Positions 12,297 through 20,437 of a stretch of DNA of 21,013 nucleotides are shown here, in pieces (within the stretch, counting starts at the first letter, position 1; every line of letters starts with the position of its first letter). The stretch covers positions 1 to 21,013 of the forward strand of contig JANOHV010000006.1 in assembly GCA_031406795.1 (NCBI GenBank), given 5' to 3'. Origin of the DNA: DATDCY01 sp031406795 [NCBI: Candidatus Rokuibacteriota bacterium] (lineage in GTDB: Bacteria > JAUVQV01). The position numbers and the translations under genes were made by a program. The notes under the pieces are model-generated. The model was not told the DNA's origin, ran no database searches, and saw only the letters and a program-made list of their open reading frames with translations.

Positions 12297-13313
12297 ATGT
12301 ATTGGGCGCGGCACCTGGTCAAGCTGCTCAAAGCGGTCGAACTCATCGGCCGGCCGCAGGGCGCCACGATCGACGAACTGGTGGAGCGGCTCGAGATAAA
12401 CAAGCGTACCGCCTACCGGATGATTGAAACGATGGACGAGATGAGCTTCCCGTTCTACGAGGACACTTCGTCACTGGACGGAAAAAAACACTATCAGTTC
12501 GAGCCGCACTTCTTGAAGAAACTCCCCAACCTGAGCGTGCCGGAGCTGCGGCTCTCGCTCTCCGAGATCATCGCGCTGTCGTTCATCCGGGGGAGCAGCG
12601 GCCCGTTCAAGGGAACCGACGTCGAGGAGGACATCGAGAGCGCGTTCAGGAAGATGGACGCCTTCATACCCGAGAAGTTCGTGACGCAGCTGGACAAGGT
12701 GCGGACCCTCTTCACCGCCCCAGGCCGTTTCACGAAGGACTACCGCGACAAGGACGAGGTCATCGGCGCCCTCACCGACGCGATGTTCAAGCAACTGACC
12801 TGCCTCGTGGAGTACCACTCCTTCCACGACGACAAGGTGAAGCACTTCAAGATCGACCCGCTGCGGTTCGTCGAACGCGACGGCGGGCTGTACGTCTTCG
12901 TCAATACGACGAGCTACGGAGACATCCGGCTCCTTGCCGTGGAGCGGATCCTGAAACTGACGCCAAGCGACAAACAATTCACGGTGCCCGAGGATTTCGA
13001 CCCTGACACGTTGCTCGAGACCGCCTTCAACCTGACCATCGGTGATCCCGTCACGGTGAAGGTACGGTTCTCCGCGGACCAGGCCCGCTACGTGAAGGAG
13101 CGCCGCTGGGCGGCCACGCAGACCCTGACCGACCAGCCCGACGGCTCGGTGATCCTCGAACTCGAAACCTCCGGCCGCTGGGATGTGAAGCGCTGGGTGC
13201 TCGCGTTCGGCGCGGATGCGGAACTCCTGGAGCCCGAGGATCTGCGGCAGGAGATCGCCGCGGATCTCGGCAGCATGATTAAGGCATATTCTCGAAAAAC
13301 CAAGCATCATTAG
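12297..13313 (+). CDS. WYL-domain transcriptional regulator (HTH-WYL-WCX)
   Basis: From ATG 12297 the protein has 338 residues. Residues 1 to about 55 form a winged HTH (ARHLVKLLKAVELI, then GATIDELVERLEINKRTAYR). A WYL domain lies at about 155-230 (LTCLVEYHSFHD, FKIDPLRFVERDGGLYVFV, RLLAVERILKL). A WCX C-terminal domain follows, with VKVRFSADQARYVKERRW, DGSVILELETSGRWDVKRWVLAFG and LEPEDLRQEI. The usual W-Y-L triplet is LYV here. WYL proteins sense ligands, often nucleic acid or nucleotides, and frequently control anti-phage operons. GGGGG 6 bases before ATG 12297 decides the start; ATG 12276 and 12291 lack suitable spacing. It is divergent from the fusion nuclease and probably represses it and itself. 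Confidence 0.88.
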   Translation: MYWARHLVKLLKAVELIGRPQGATIDELVERLEINKRTAYRMIETMDEMSFPFYEDTSSLDGKKHYQFEPHFLKKLPNLSVPELRLSLSEIIALSFIRGSSGPFKGTDVEEDIESAFRKMDAFIPEKFVTQLDKVRTLFTAPGRFTKDYRDKDEVIGALTDAMFKQLTCLVEYHSFHDDKVKHFKIDPLRFVERDGGLYVFVNTTSYGDIRLLAVERILKLTPSDKQFTVPEDFDPDTLLETAFNLTIGDPVTVKVRFSADQARYVKERRWAATQTLTDQPDGSVILELETSGRWDVKRWVLAFGADAELLEPEDLRQEIAADLGSMIKAYSRKTKHH

Positions 13314-13366
13314 ACAAATCGTTTATGGAGCACATGCCTGGCGGAGGGGTGGCGCGGAGGGGAGGA

Positions 13367-13399
13367 CTCCATCGGCGGAACGGAGTGAGCACGATGGAG
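13367..13399. other. Inverted repeat upstream of the alpha-2-macroglobulin gene
   Basis: CTCCATCG (13367-13374) and CGATGGAG (13392-13399) are perfect inverted repeats separated by 17 bases, in the 127-base gap between the WYL and alpha-2-macroglobulin genes. It could be an operator or a leader stem-loop. It has no T-run, so it is unlikely to be a terminator. GGGGAGGAAG just before 13441 is the ribosome binding site of the next gene. Confidence 0.3.
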
Positions 13400-13440
13400 A
13401 TCCGCAGCGTCGGGACCCCGCAGCCTGCACGGGGAGGAAG

Positions 13441-16400
13441 ATGATGAGAAGAGTCACGCGTGCCTTGGCGTTCACTCTGGGTGCAGCACTGATAACTGCC
13501 GCCGTTGCAGCGACCGCACCGCCTCCCGCCCACAGCGCGACCCGCCCCGTCGCCGCCTCCGGCACCCTCATCGTCCCGGACCGCTTCCTCCGCAGCTGGG
13601 ACCCGCTGACCATCTTCTTTGCCAGGGACACCGGCCCCGCCAAGGCCGGCCCCGAGGATGACCCCGAACGCCTCGTCACCCTCACTCCCGACCAGCCCGG
13701 CGCCTGGACTTGGCTCGACGCGCGCACGCTGCAGTTCCGGCCCGCCGACCCCTGGCCGCCGCTGACGCGCTTCGCGGTGCGGGCGGGCGGCGCCAGCGCC
13801 TCGATCGACACCCTGGTCAACCCGCCGAGCGAAACTATTCCGCCCGCCGGGGAAACCGGCCTGCTGCCGCTCGCCGAAATCACGCTGGTCTTCCCCGAAG
13901 CGCTCGACGCCGAGGCCCTGGCCCGCATGCTCTCCGTCCAGATCCGCCCGTTGCCCGGCGTCGCAAGCGACGGGGCCGCAACGCTCTCCCGGGAGGACTA
14001 CGCAGTGCGCGCACTCGAGCGCGCCGCGGCCGCCGACCCGGCCCGCTACGTCGTGCGTTTTCGCGAACCGATCCCCTGGGGCCGCCAGGTGGTGCTGCGC
14101 CTGCGCCTCTCGCTCGCCGATGCCGGCGAGGGTGTCGCCGAACTGACCTTCGCGACCGCCGAGCCCTTCCGTGTCGTCTCGGTCAGCCCGAGCTACAGCC
14201 GCCGCCTGCCGGTGACGGCCGCCGGCAGCCGTTACGACCGCGACCAGGCGATCGCCGGCCCGCCCGAAGGCCGCCAGATCGAGATCGAGTTCTCCACGCC
14301 CCCGCGCGACCTCGGCCCGGTCGAGGCGCGCAATCTCGTGCGCCTCACGCCACCCGTCGACGGCCTCGAATTCTCGGTCGAGGGCAGCGCGCTGCTCGTG
14401 CGCGGCGACTTCGCCCGCGAGACGCTCTACCGCCTCGACCTGGTGCCGGCGCACCTGGCCGACAAGCATGGCCGCGCACTCGCCATGTCCGGCGAGAGCA
14501 CGGTCTGGTTTCACTTCCCCCAGCCCGCCCATTTCCTGCGCTGGGGCGCCAGCCAGGGGATCCTCGAGCGCTTCGGCCCGCAGATGGCCCCGCTCAAGGG
14601 GCGGGGTGAGGAGCGCGTCGATCTGCGCATCCACCGCGTGGACCCGCTCGACCGCTCCTTCTGGCCGTTCCCGCCGCTCGCCGTCGCCGTCGACGAGTCG
14701 CGGCGCCCACCCGGCCCCGGCGAAGAGCCGGGGGCCTTCACCGACCCGGGCCGGCCGATCACGCCGGAGGCGCTGACCGCGCGGATCGCCGCCCTCGGCT
14801 CCCCGGCCGTATCGGCGCTCGTCGATCTGCCGCTGCGCCGCGAGAAGGGGAGCGCGGCCTTCGGTCTCGACCTGGCGCCGCACCTGGCCTTCATCGCAGG
14901 TAAGGGCGAGCCGGGGCACTACCTGGTCGGCATCCGCGAACTCGGGCGCTCGACGATCAGGAACTGGATGCGCGTTCAGGTGACCGACCTCGCCGTCGCC
15001 ACGCTGGAGGAGCCCGCGGCGGTCCGCTTCGCGGTGACTTCGCTCGCCACCGGGGCGACGATCGCCGGGGCCCGCGTGCGCGTCGAAGGCTTGTATGCCT
15101 TCGAAGGCAAGCCGCTGGAATGGCGAACGCTCGCCGAGGGGACCACCGGCGCCGACGGCGCGTTTACCTGGGCTGCGCCGGGCTCCTCCTCGCGCGAGCG
15201 ACGCCAGGTGCGGCGGATCGTCGTCGAGAACGGCAAGGATGTGCTCGCCCTCGACGCCGCGACGCCGCCCGACGGCTATGGCGACGGTCTCTGGGAACCG
15301 GCGCGCGGCACCTGGCTGCAGTGGGCGTTCGAGGCGCTCGACCAGCGAAAACCCGCGGCGGAAGCGCTCTGCCACATTTTCACCGAGCGCCCGCTCTACC
15401 GGCCGGAGGAGGAAGTCTTCATCGCGGGTTGGGTGCGCAAGCGCGAGAAGGGCACCCTCGCGATAGCCGGCGGCAAAGGCACGCTGGTCGTGCGCGGCCC
15501 CGGCGATCTGGAGTGGCGCTACCCGCTCGTCCTTAGCGCGACCGGCGGCTTCTTCCAGCGGTTCTCGCAGCAGAAACTGCCGACGGGCGAATACGCGGCG
15601 CGCTTCGAGGACGCCAAAGGCCGCTCCCTCGCCGAGGTCGCCTTCAGGATGGAGGCCTACCGGCTGCCGTTGTTCGAGGTGCGGCTGCACGGCCCGGACA
15701 CGACGGCGCTCGATCGCGACGTCACGATCAACCTCACGGCTTCGTTCTACGCCGGCGGCAAGGTGGCCGGGCGGCCGCTGCAGTGGCGCGTGACCCAGTT
15801 CCCGTACACCTGGACCCCCGAGCGGCGCCCCGGGTTCTTCTACTCCTCGGACGGACGCTTTTCGAAGACCGGCCGTTTCGAATCGACCCCGGCGCTGGTG
15901 CGCCAGGATGCGACCGACGCCGACGGCGCCGCGGCGCTCTCGCTCAATCCGGGCCTCGAGCCAACCGCCCAGCCGCGCCAGTACATCGTCGAGGCCACCG
16001 TCACCGGCGCCGACGACCAGACGGTGACCGCGACCAAGCGGGTGCTCGCCCTCCCCGCCTTCGTGCTCGGCCTCAAGGTGCCGCGCTACGTCGAGCGCGC
16101 CGAGCGGCTCGAACCCGAGGTGATCGCGGTGGGGCCGGACGGCAAGCCGCTGGCGGGTCTGCCGATCACGGTGCGCCTGCTGCGGCGCTCCTGGCACTCG
16201 GTGCTGCGCGCCGGCGATTTCTCGGAGGGTGCCGCCAAGTACCAGACCGACGTCGTCGACGAAAAGATCGTCGAGATCACCGTCAAGAGCGGCGATGCGC
16301 CGGTGAAAGTGCCACTGGCGCTGGCCGGCGCCGGCGTCTACGTAGTCGAACTGGAGGCGCGCGACCGCCTCGAGCGGGCGCAGACGGTGGCGGTCGACCT

Positions 16401-19266
16401 CTATGCCGGCGGCGCTGAGGCCCTCGCATGGTCCAAGCCCGTGGCGGGTGTGTTCACCGCGGCCTCGGACAAGAAGGAGTATGCGCCCGGCGAGACGGCG
16501 ACCATCGTGCTCGCCAGCCCGTTCCAGACGGGCCGCGCGCTGGCGATCGTCGAAGCGCCCGAGGGCAATCGCTACACGTGGGTGGACGTGCGCGGCGGCG
16601 CCGCGACTTTCCCGGTGCCGATTCTGCCGACGTTCGTGCCCCGGCTGCCGGTGCACTTCGTGCTGATGCGCGGGCGGCCCGCGGGGACCGCGCCGCTGCC
16701 GGGCACCGTGACCGACCTCGGCCGCCCGACCACGGTCGCCGCAACCACCTGGATCAACGTGAGCCCCGTCGAGAACAAGGTCGACGTAACGCTGAGCAGC
16801 CCGGAGAAGGCGCAGCCCGGGGACGAGATCACCGTGAAGATCCGCCTCGCCGACCCGCGCGGCGCGCCGCTGTCGGGCGAAGTCGCGCTCTGGCTCGTCG
16901 ACCAGGCGGTGCTCTCGCTCGCGACGGAGCAGCGTCTCGACCCACTGCCGGATTTCATCTCGGAGGTCGTCTCGCGCCTGCTCGTGCGCGACACGCGCAA
17001 TCTCGTCGTCGGCTTCCTGCCGTTCGCCGAGACCCCGGGCGGCGACATGGCGAAGATGCGCGAGGCGCTCGACCTGTTCGACCGCACGACGGTGCGGCGC
17101 AATTTCAAGACAGTGCCCTACTTCAACCCGGCGATCGCCGTCGGCGCGGACGGCCTGGCCGAAGTGCGCGTCGCGCTTCCCGACAACCTGACGAATTTCA
17201 AGCTGCGCGCCAAAGCGGTCAGCGGCGCCGGGCGCTTCGGTTTCGCGACCGGGCAGATCGCGGTGCGGCTGCCGGTGATCGTCCAGCCGGCGCTGCCGCG
17301 CTTCGTCCGCCCCGGCGACTCCTTCCAGGCGGGGTTCACCGGGCGCATCGTCGAAGGCGAGGGCGGCGCCGGGCGGGGTCAGATGCAAGTCGAAGGGGCC
17401 ACGATGCTGGCGGCCGGAACGTCGGAGTTCCTGATGAGGCCGAACGTCACGGAGCGGGTGGAATTTCCGGTGAGCGTCCCGTCGCCACAGTTCACCGCCG
17501 CGGGAAGGCTTGCACAGGAGGAGATCGTCGTTCGCGCCGCCATCGAGCGAACAGCCGACGGCGCGCGCGACGCCTTCGAGATCCGGCTGCCGATCCGCGA
17601 CGACCGCGAGCGGGTGCGTCTGCGCACCATCGAGGAGCTGGCCCCCGGCGTTGTCGCCCGACTCGAAGCGCTCCCCGAGCCGGCGCGCCCCGGTACGACG
17701 CGACGGCGCCTGCTCGTCTCGGACCAGCCGGCCCTCGTCAAGATGGCTGCCGGCCTCGATTTCCTGATGAGCTACCCGTACGGTTGCACCGAGCAGCGCA
17801 TCAGCGAGGCGCGCGCGCATCTGGCGTTCGCGAAGTTCCGCGAGATCCTCGCGCTGGGTGACGTCGCAACGGCGAGCGAAAACGCGGTGCGCCAGGCGCT
17901 CGAGTGGCTGCCCGGCGTCGTGGACGAGGGCGGCCTCGCCTCCTACTGGCCGGGCGGACCCGGCTATGTCTCGCTGACCGCGTGGGCTGCGCGGTTCGCG
18001 GTCGAGGCGAAGGCCGCCGGCTACCCGGTCGACCAGCCGCTGCTCGATCGGATGCTGCGCGCACTCGAACAGGCGCTGCGTTCGGACTACGGGCGTTTCG
18101 TCGACGGGGAATCCTTCTCCGAGCGCTGCCAGGCGCTCGGCGCGCTGGCGGCCGCGGGCAGGTTCAACGCCGCCTACGCGGCCGAACTGGCGCGCCAGGC
18201 GCAGTTCCTGAACATGGAGGGGACCGCGGAGGTGCTCCTCGCCTTCACGGCGCCGGGCGGCGGCGCAAGCGCCGGCACGACGCGGGAACTGGCGAAGAAA
18301 CTCGCCGACGGCGTGGCGACGCGCCTCTGGCAGGGGCGCGAGATCTACGCCGGACTGCGCGAGGACTGGTCCGGGCGCAACCCGCTCGTGCTCCCCGACG
18401 AGACGGCGGCGGTCGCCGTCATGGCCCAGGCGCTCGCGCGGGCGAACGCCGAACCGGCGCGGCAGAAAATCCTCGTCGACGCCCTCGTCGCCCTCGGCCG
18501 CGGGGACGGCTGGGGCACCACGCGCGCCAATGCGGCGGCGCTGCTCGGGCTGGCGCAGTTTCTCGCGCCGCCCTTCGAGGGGAGCCGCCCGCGCACGGTG
18601 ACGGTGCGCATCGGCGACACGCGGCAGACGCTGACCACCGATGCCGCGCACCCCGTCGGCGTGTACAACGCGCCGAGCGGCGCGGCCGGCGAAGTCCTGC
18701 TCGGCGGCAGCGAGCCCGGAACAGTCGTGCTGCGCACCGACACCGAATACGTCCCGCTCGCCGACGGCAGCACGGTGGCCCCGGCGGCGCAGGGTTTCGC
18801 GGTCTCGCGCGAACTGCTGCGCATCCACGCCGACGGGTCCCCGCCCGAGCGGGTCGCGCTGGATGCGGCGAGTCGCACCATCAGCCTGACAGTCGGCGAG
18901 GTCATCGAAGAGCGCGTGCGAATCGTCAACCCGTCCGACCGCCACTTCGTCGCCGTGGTCGTGCCGCTCGCCGCCGGCATGGAGCCGTTGAATCCCAAGC
19001 TCGCAACCGCGCCCCCGGAGGCCCAGCCCACCGGCGCGATCACGCTGGCGCCCACCTACGCCGCCTACCTCGACGACCAGGCGGCGTTCTACTACGACAC
19101 GCTGCCCAAGGGCACCTACGAGTTCGCGTTCCGCACGCGGGCGACGGTGCCGGGGAGCTACGTGCAGCCGCCGGCCAAAGCCGAGCTGATGTACGACGGC
19201 GCGGTGCGCGGCAACGGCGCCGGGGCGCGGGTGGAGGTGTCAAGGGCCGCGGCGGCGGTGAAGTAG
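13441..19266 (+). CDS. Bacterial alpha-2-macroglobulin with intact thioester
   Basis: The 1941-residue protein begins with a signal peptide (RRVTRALAFTLGAALITAAVAA, cleavage somewhere in residues 24-33) and has no lipobox cysteine, unlike the E. coli lipoprotein YfhM. A chain of MG beta-sandwich domains follows, including T648-ERPLYRP-655, which matches the MG2 hallmark. The A2M domain is near 1220-1310 (VPYFNPAIAVGADGLAEV, LPDNLTNFKLRAKAVS). The thioester motif C1449-T-E-Q1452 in SYPYGCTEQR opens the helical thioester domain (to about 1700). These proteins trap incoming proteases covalently in the periplasm. It is longer than YfhM (about 1650). pbpC, the usual partner, is not adjacent. Codon use is strongly GC-biased, which leaves a long antisense frame open. 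Confidence 0.93.
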   Translation: MMRRVTRALAFTLGAALITAAVAATAPPPAHSATRPVAASGTLIVPDRFLRSWDPLTIFFARDTGPAKAGPEDDPERLVTLTPDQPGAWTWLDARTLQFRPADPWPPLTRFAVRAGGASASIDTLVNPPSETIPPAGETGLLPLAEITLVFPEALDAEALARMLSVQIRPLPGVASDGAATLSREDYAVRALERAAAADPARYVVRFREPIPWGRQVVLRLRLSLADAGEGVAELTFATAEPFRVVSVSPSYSRRLPVTAAGSRYDRDQAIAGPPEGRQIEIEFSTPPRDLGPVEARNLVRLTPPVDGLEFSVEGSALLVRGDFARETLYRLDLVPAHLADKHGRALAMSGESTVWFHFPQPAHFLRWGASQGILERFGPQMAPLKGRGEERVDLRIHRVDPLDRSFWPFPPLAVAVDESRRPPGPGEEPGAFTDPGRPITPEALTARIAALGSPAVSALVDLPLRREKGSAAFGLDLAPHLAFIAGKGEPGHYLVGIRELGRSTIRNWMRVQVTDLAVATLEEPAAVRFAVTSLATGATIAGARVRVEGLYAFEGKPLEWRTLAEGTTGADGAFTWAAPGSSSRERRQVRRIVVENGKDVLALDAATPPDGYGDGLWEPARGTWLQWAFEALDQRKPAAEALCHIFTERPLYRPEEEVFIAGWVRKREKGTLAIAGGKGTLVVRGPGDLEWRYPLVLSATGGFFQRFSQQKLPTGEYAARFEDAKGRSLAEVAFRMEAYRLPLFEVRLHGPDTTALDRDVTINLTASFYAGGKVAGRPLQWRVTQFPYTWTPERRPGFFYSSDGRFSKTGRFESTPALVRQDATDADGAAALSLNPGLEPTAQPRQYIVEATVTGADDQTVTATKRVLALPAFVLGLKVPRYVERAERLEPEVIAVGPDGKPLAGLPITVRLLRRSWHSVLRAGDFSEGAAKYQTDVVDEKIVEITVKSGDAPVKVPLALAGAGVYVVELEARDRLERAQTVAVDLYAGGAEALAWSKPVAGVFTAASDKKEYAPGETATIVLASPFQTGRALAIVEAPEGNRYTWVDVRGGAATFPVPILPTFVPRLPVHFVLMRGRPAGTAPLPGTVTDLGRPTTVAATTWINVSPVENKVDVTLSSPEKAQPGDEITVKIRLADPRGAPLSGEVALWLVDQAVLSLATEQRLDPLPDFISEVVSRLLVRDTRNLVVGFLPFAETPGGDMAKMREALDLFDRTTVRRNFKTVPYFNPAIAVGADGLAEVRVALPDNLTNFKLRAKAVSGAGRFGFATGQIAVRLPVIVQPALPRFVRPGDSFQAGFTGRIVEGEGGAGRGQMQVEGATMLAAGTSEFLMRPNVTERVEFPVSVPSPQFTAAGRLAQEEIVVRAAIERTADGARDAFEIRLPIRDDRERVRLRTIEELAPGVVARLEALPEPARPGTTRRRLLVSDQPALVKMAAGLDFLMSYPYGCTEQRISEARAHLAFAKFREILALGDVATASENAVRQALEWLPGVVDEGGLASYWPGGPGYVSLTAWAARFAVEAKAAGYPVDQPLLDRMLRALEQALRSDYGRFVDGESFSERCQALGALAAAGRFNAAYAAELARQAQFLNMEGTAEVLLAFTAPGGGASAGTTRELAKKLADGVATRLWQGREIYAGLREDWSGRNPLVLPDETAAVAVMAQALARANAEPARQKILVDALVALGRGDGWGTTRANAAALLGLAQFLAPPFEGSRPRTVTVRIGDTRQTLTTDAAHPVGVYNAPSGAAGEVLLGGSEPGTVVLRTDTEYVPLADGSTVAPAAQGFAVSRELLRIHADGSPPERVALDAASRTISLTVGEVIEERVRIVNPSDRHFVAVVVPLAAGMEPLNPKLATAPPEAQPTGAITLAPTYAAYLDDQAAFYYDTLPKGTYEFAFRTRATVPGSYVQPPAKAELMYDGAVRGNGAGARVEVSRAAAAVK

Positions 19267-19291
19267 GCTCTCGACGAACCGGGGGTAACCC

Positions 19292-20437
19292 ATGCGCCTC
19301 CTGCTGTTCCTCCTGATCGCCCTGCACGGGCTCATCCACCTGATGGGCTTTGCGAAGGCGTTCAGGTACGCCGAACTCAGCCAGCTGACGAAGGAGATCT
19401 CGCGGCCGGCAGGTCTGGCCTGGCTCCTCTGCGCGCTGCTGTTCACGGGCGCCGGTGCGCTGCTGATCTTCCGGCAGACGTCCTGGTGGTGGGCGGCTCT
19501 TCCGGCGCTGATCCTCTCGCAGGCGCTCATCTTCGCCTTCTGGCGCGACGCAAAGTACGGCACGATCGTCAACCTGATCATCCTGCTGCCGGTGCTTGCG
19601 ATGGCGGCGGAGGCCCGCCCCGGCAGCTTCGGCAACCGGTTCCGGGCCGCGGTCCGTGAAGGCCTGGCGCGCCAGGGGCAGGCGCCCCTCGTCAGCGACG
19701 CCGACTTGCACCACCTTCCCGCCCCGGTCCAGAAATACCTGCGCTTCGCCGGTGTGGTGGGCAGGCCCCGAATCCGCAATTTCCGGGCGACGTTCACCGG
19801 AGAATTCCGCAACGGACTGAAGAGTCCCTGGATGTCCTTCAGCTCGGAGCAGTACAACTTCTCCGACCCGCCGGCCCGGCTCTTCCTGATGAAGGCGACG
19901 ATGTACGGCCTGCCCGTCGAAGGCCTGCATCTCTTCCGGGACGACGGCGCCACGATGCAGATCAAGGCGGCGTCCCTGTTGCAGGTGGTGGACGCCAGGG
20001 GCCCCAAGATGGACCAGGGCGAGACGGTGACGCTCTTCAACGACCTGTGCCTGATGGCGCCGGCCGCGCTGATCAACCGGGAGCGCATCCAGTGGGAGGA
20101 GGTCGGCCCCCTCCAGACGCGCGCCCGCTTCACCCACCGGGGCATCACCATCAGCGCGCTGCTTTCCTTCAACGAGGCCGGCGAGTTGACCGATTTCGTC
20201 TCGAACGACCGCTTCCTCTCCTGCGACGGCAAGACCTACCTGAGCTACCCGTGGTCGACGCCGGTGCACGGGTACCGGGATCTCGGCGGACGCAGGGTCG
20301 CGGAGAGCGCCGACGCCGTCTGGCACACGCCCGAGGGCGCGTTCGTCTACGGCAAGTTCAAACTGGCCGGGATCGAATACAACCTCGAGCCCGCGGGGGA
20401 GCGTGCGGCGGCCGGCCCGCTCCGGCCAGTGCGATGA
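19292..20437 (+). CDS. Membrane protein of the DUF6544 (DUF6920-like) type
   Basis: The 381-residue protein has four hydrophobic segments in its first 110 residues (LLLFLLIALHGLIHLMGF, LAWLLCALLFTGAGALLIF, WWAALPALILSQALIFAF, GTIVNLIILLPVLAMA). A soluble domain follows, starting LPAPVQKYLRFAGVVGRPRI and containing DRF and YPWSTPVHGY. This matches proteins annotated as DUF6544 or DUF6920; I am unsure of the exact accession. Function is unknown. The fold is probably a beta-rich, lipid-binding-like domain on the outer face of the inner membrane (inference). GGGGGTAA precedes the ATG. It starts 25 bases after the alpha-2-macroglobulin stop and overlaps the next gene by four bases (ATGA), so all three may be one operon. 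Confidence 0.75.
   Translation: MRLLLFLLIALHGLIHLMGFAKAFRYAELSQLTKEISRPAGLAWLLCALLFTGAGALLIFRQTSWWWAALPALILSQALIFAFWRDAKYGTIVNLIILLPVLAMAAEARPGSFGNRFRAAVREGLARQGQAPLVSDADLHHLPAPVQKYLRFAGVVGRPRIRNFRATFTGEFRNGLKSPWMSFSSEQYNFSDPPARLFLMKATMYGLPVEGLHLFRDDGATMQIKAASLLQVVDARGPKMDQGETVTLFNDLCLMAPAALINRERIQWEEVGPLQTRARFTHRGITISALLSFNEAGELTDFVSNDRFLSCDGKTYLSYPWSTPVHGYRDLGGRRVAESADAVWHTPEGAFVYGKFKLAGIEYNLEPAGERAAAGPLRPVR

Noticed and set aside
12192-12314. Extension of the fusion nuclease to 12314
   Set aside because: It would cross the divergent promoter, the operator-like repeat and the WYL start. ATG 12191 begins the family-like sequence.
13279-18945. A minus-strand open frame of about 1890 codons antisense to the alpha-2-macroglobulin gene
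   Set aside because: Its product is Arg/Gly/Ala/His-rich low-complexity sequence without family motifs. It is the expected antisense shadow of a long gene with strong GC-biased third positions.
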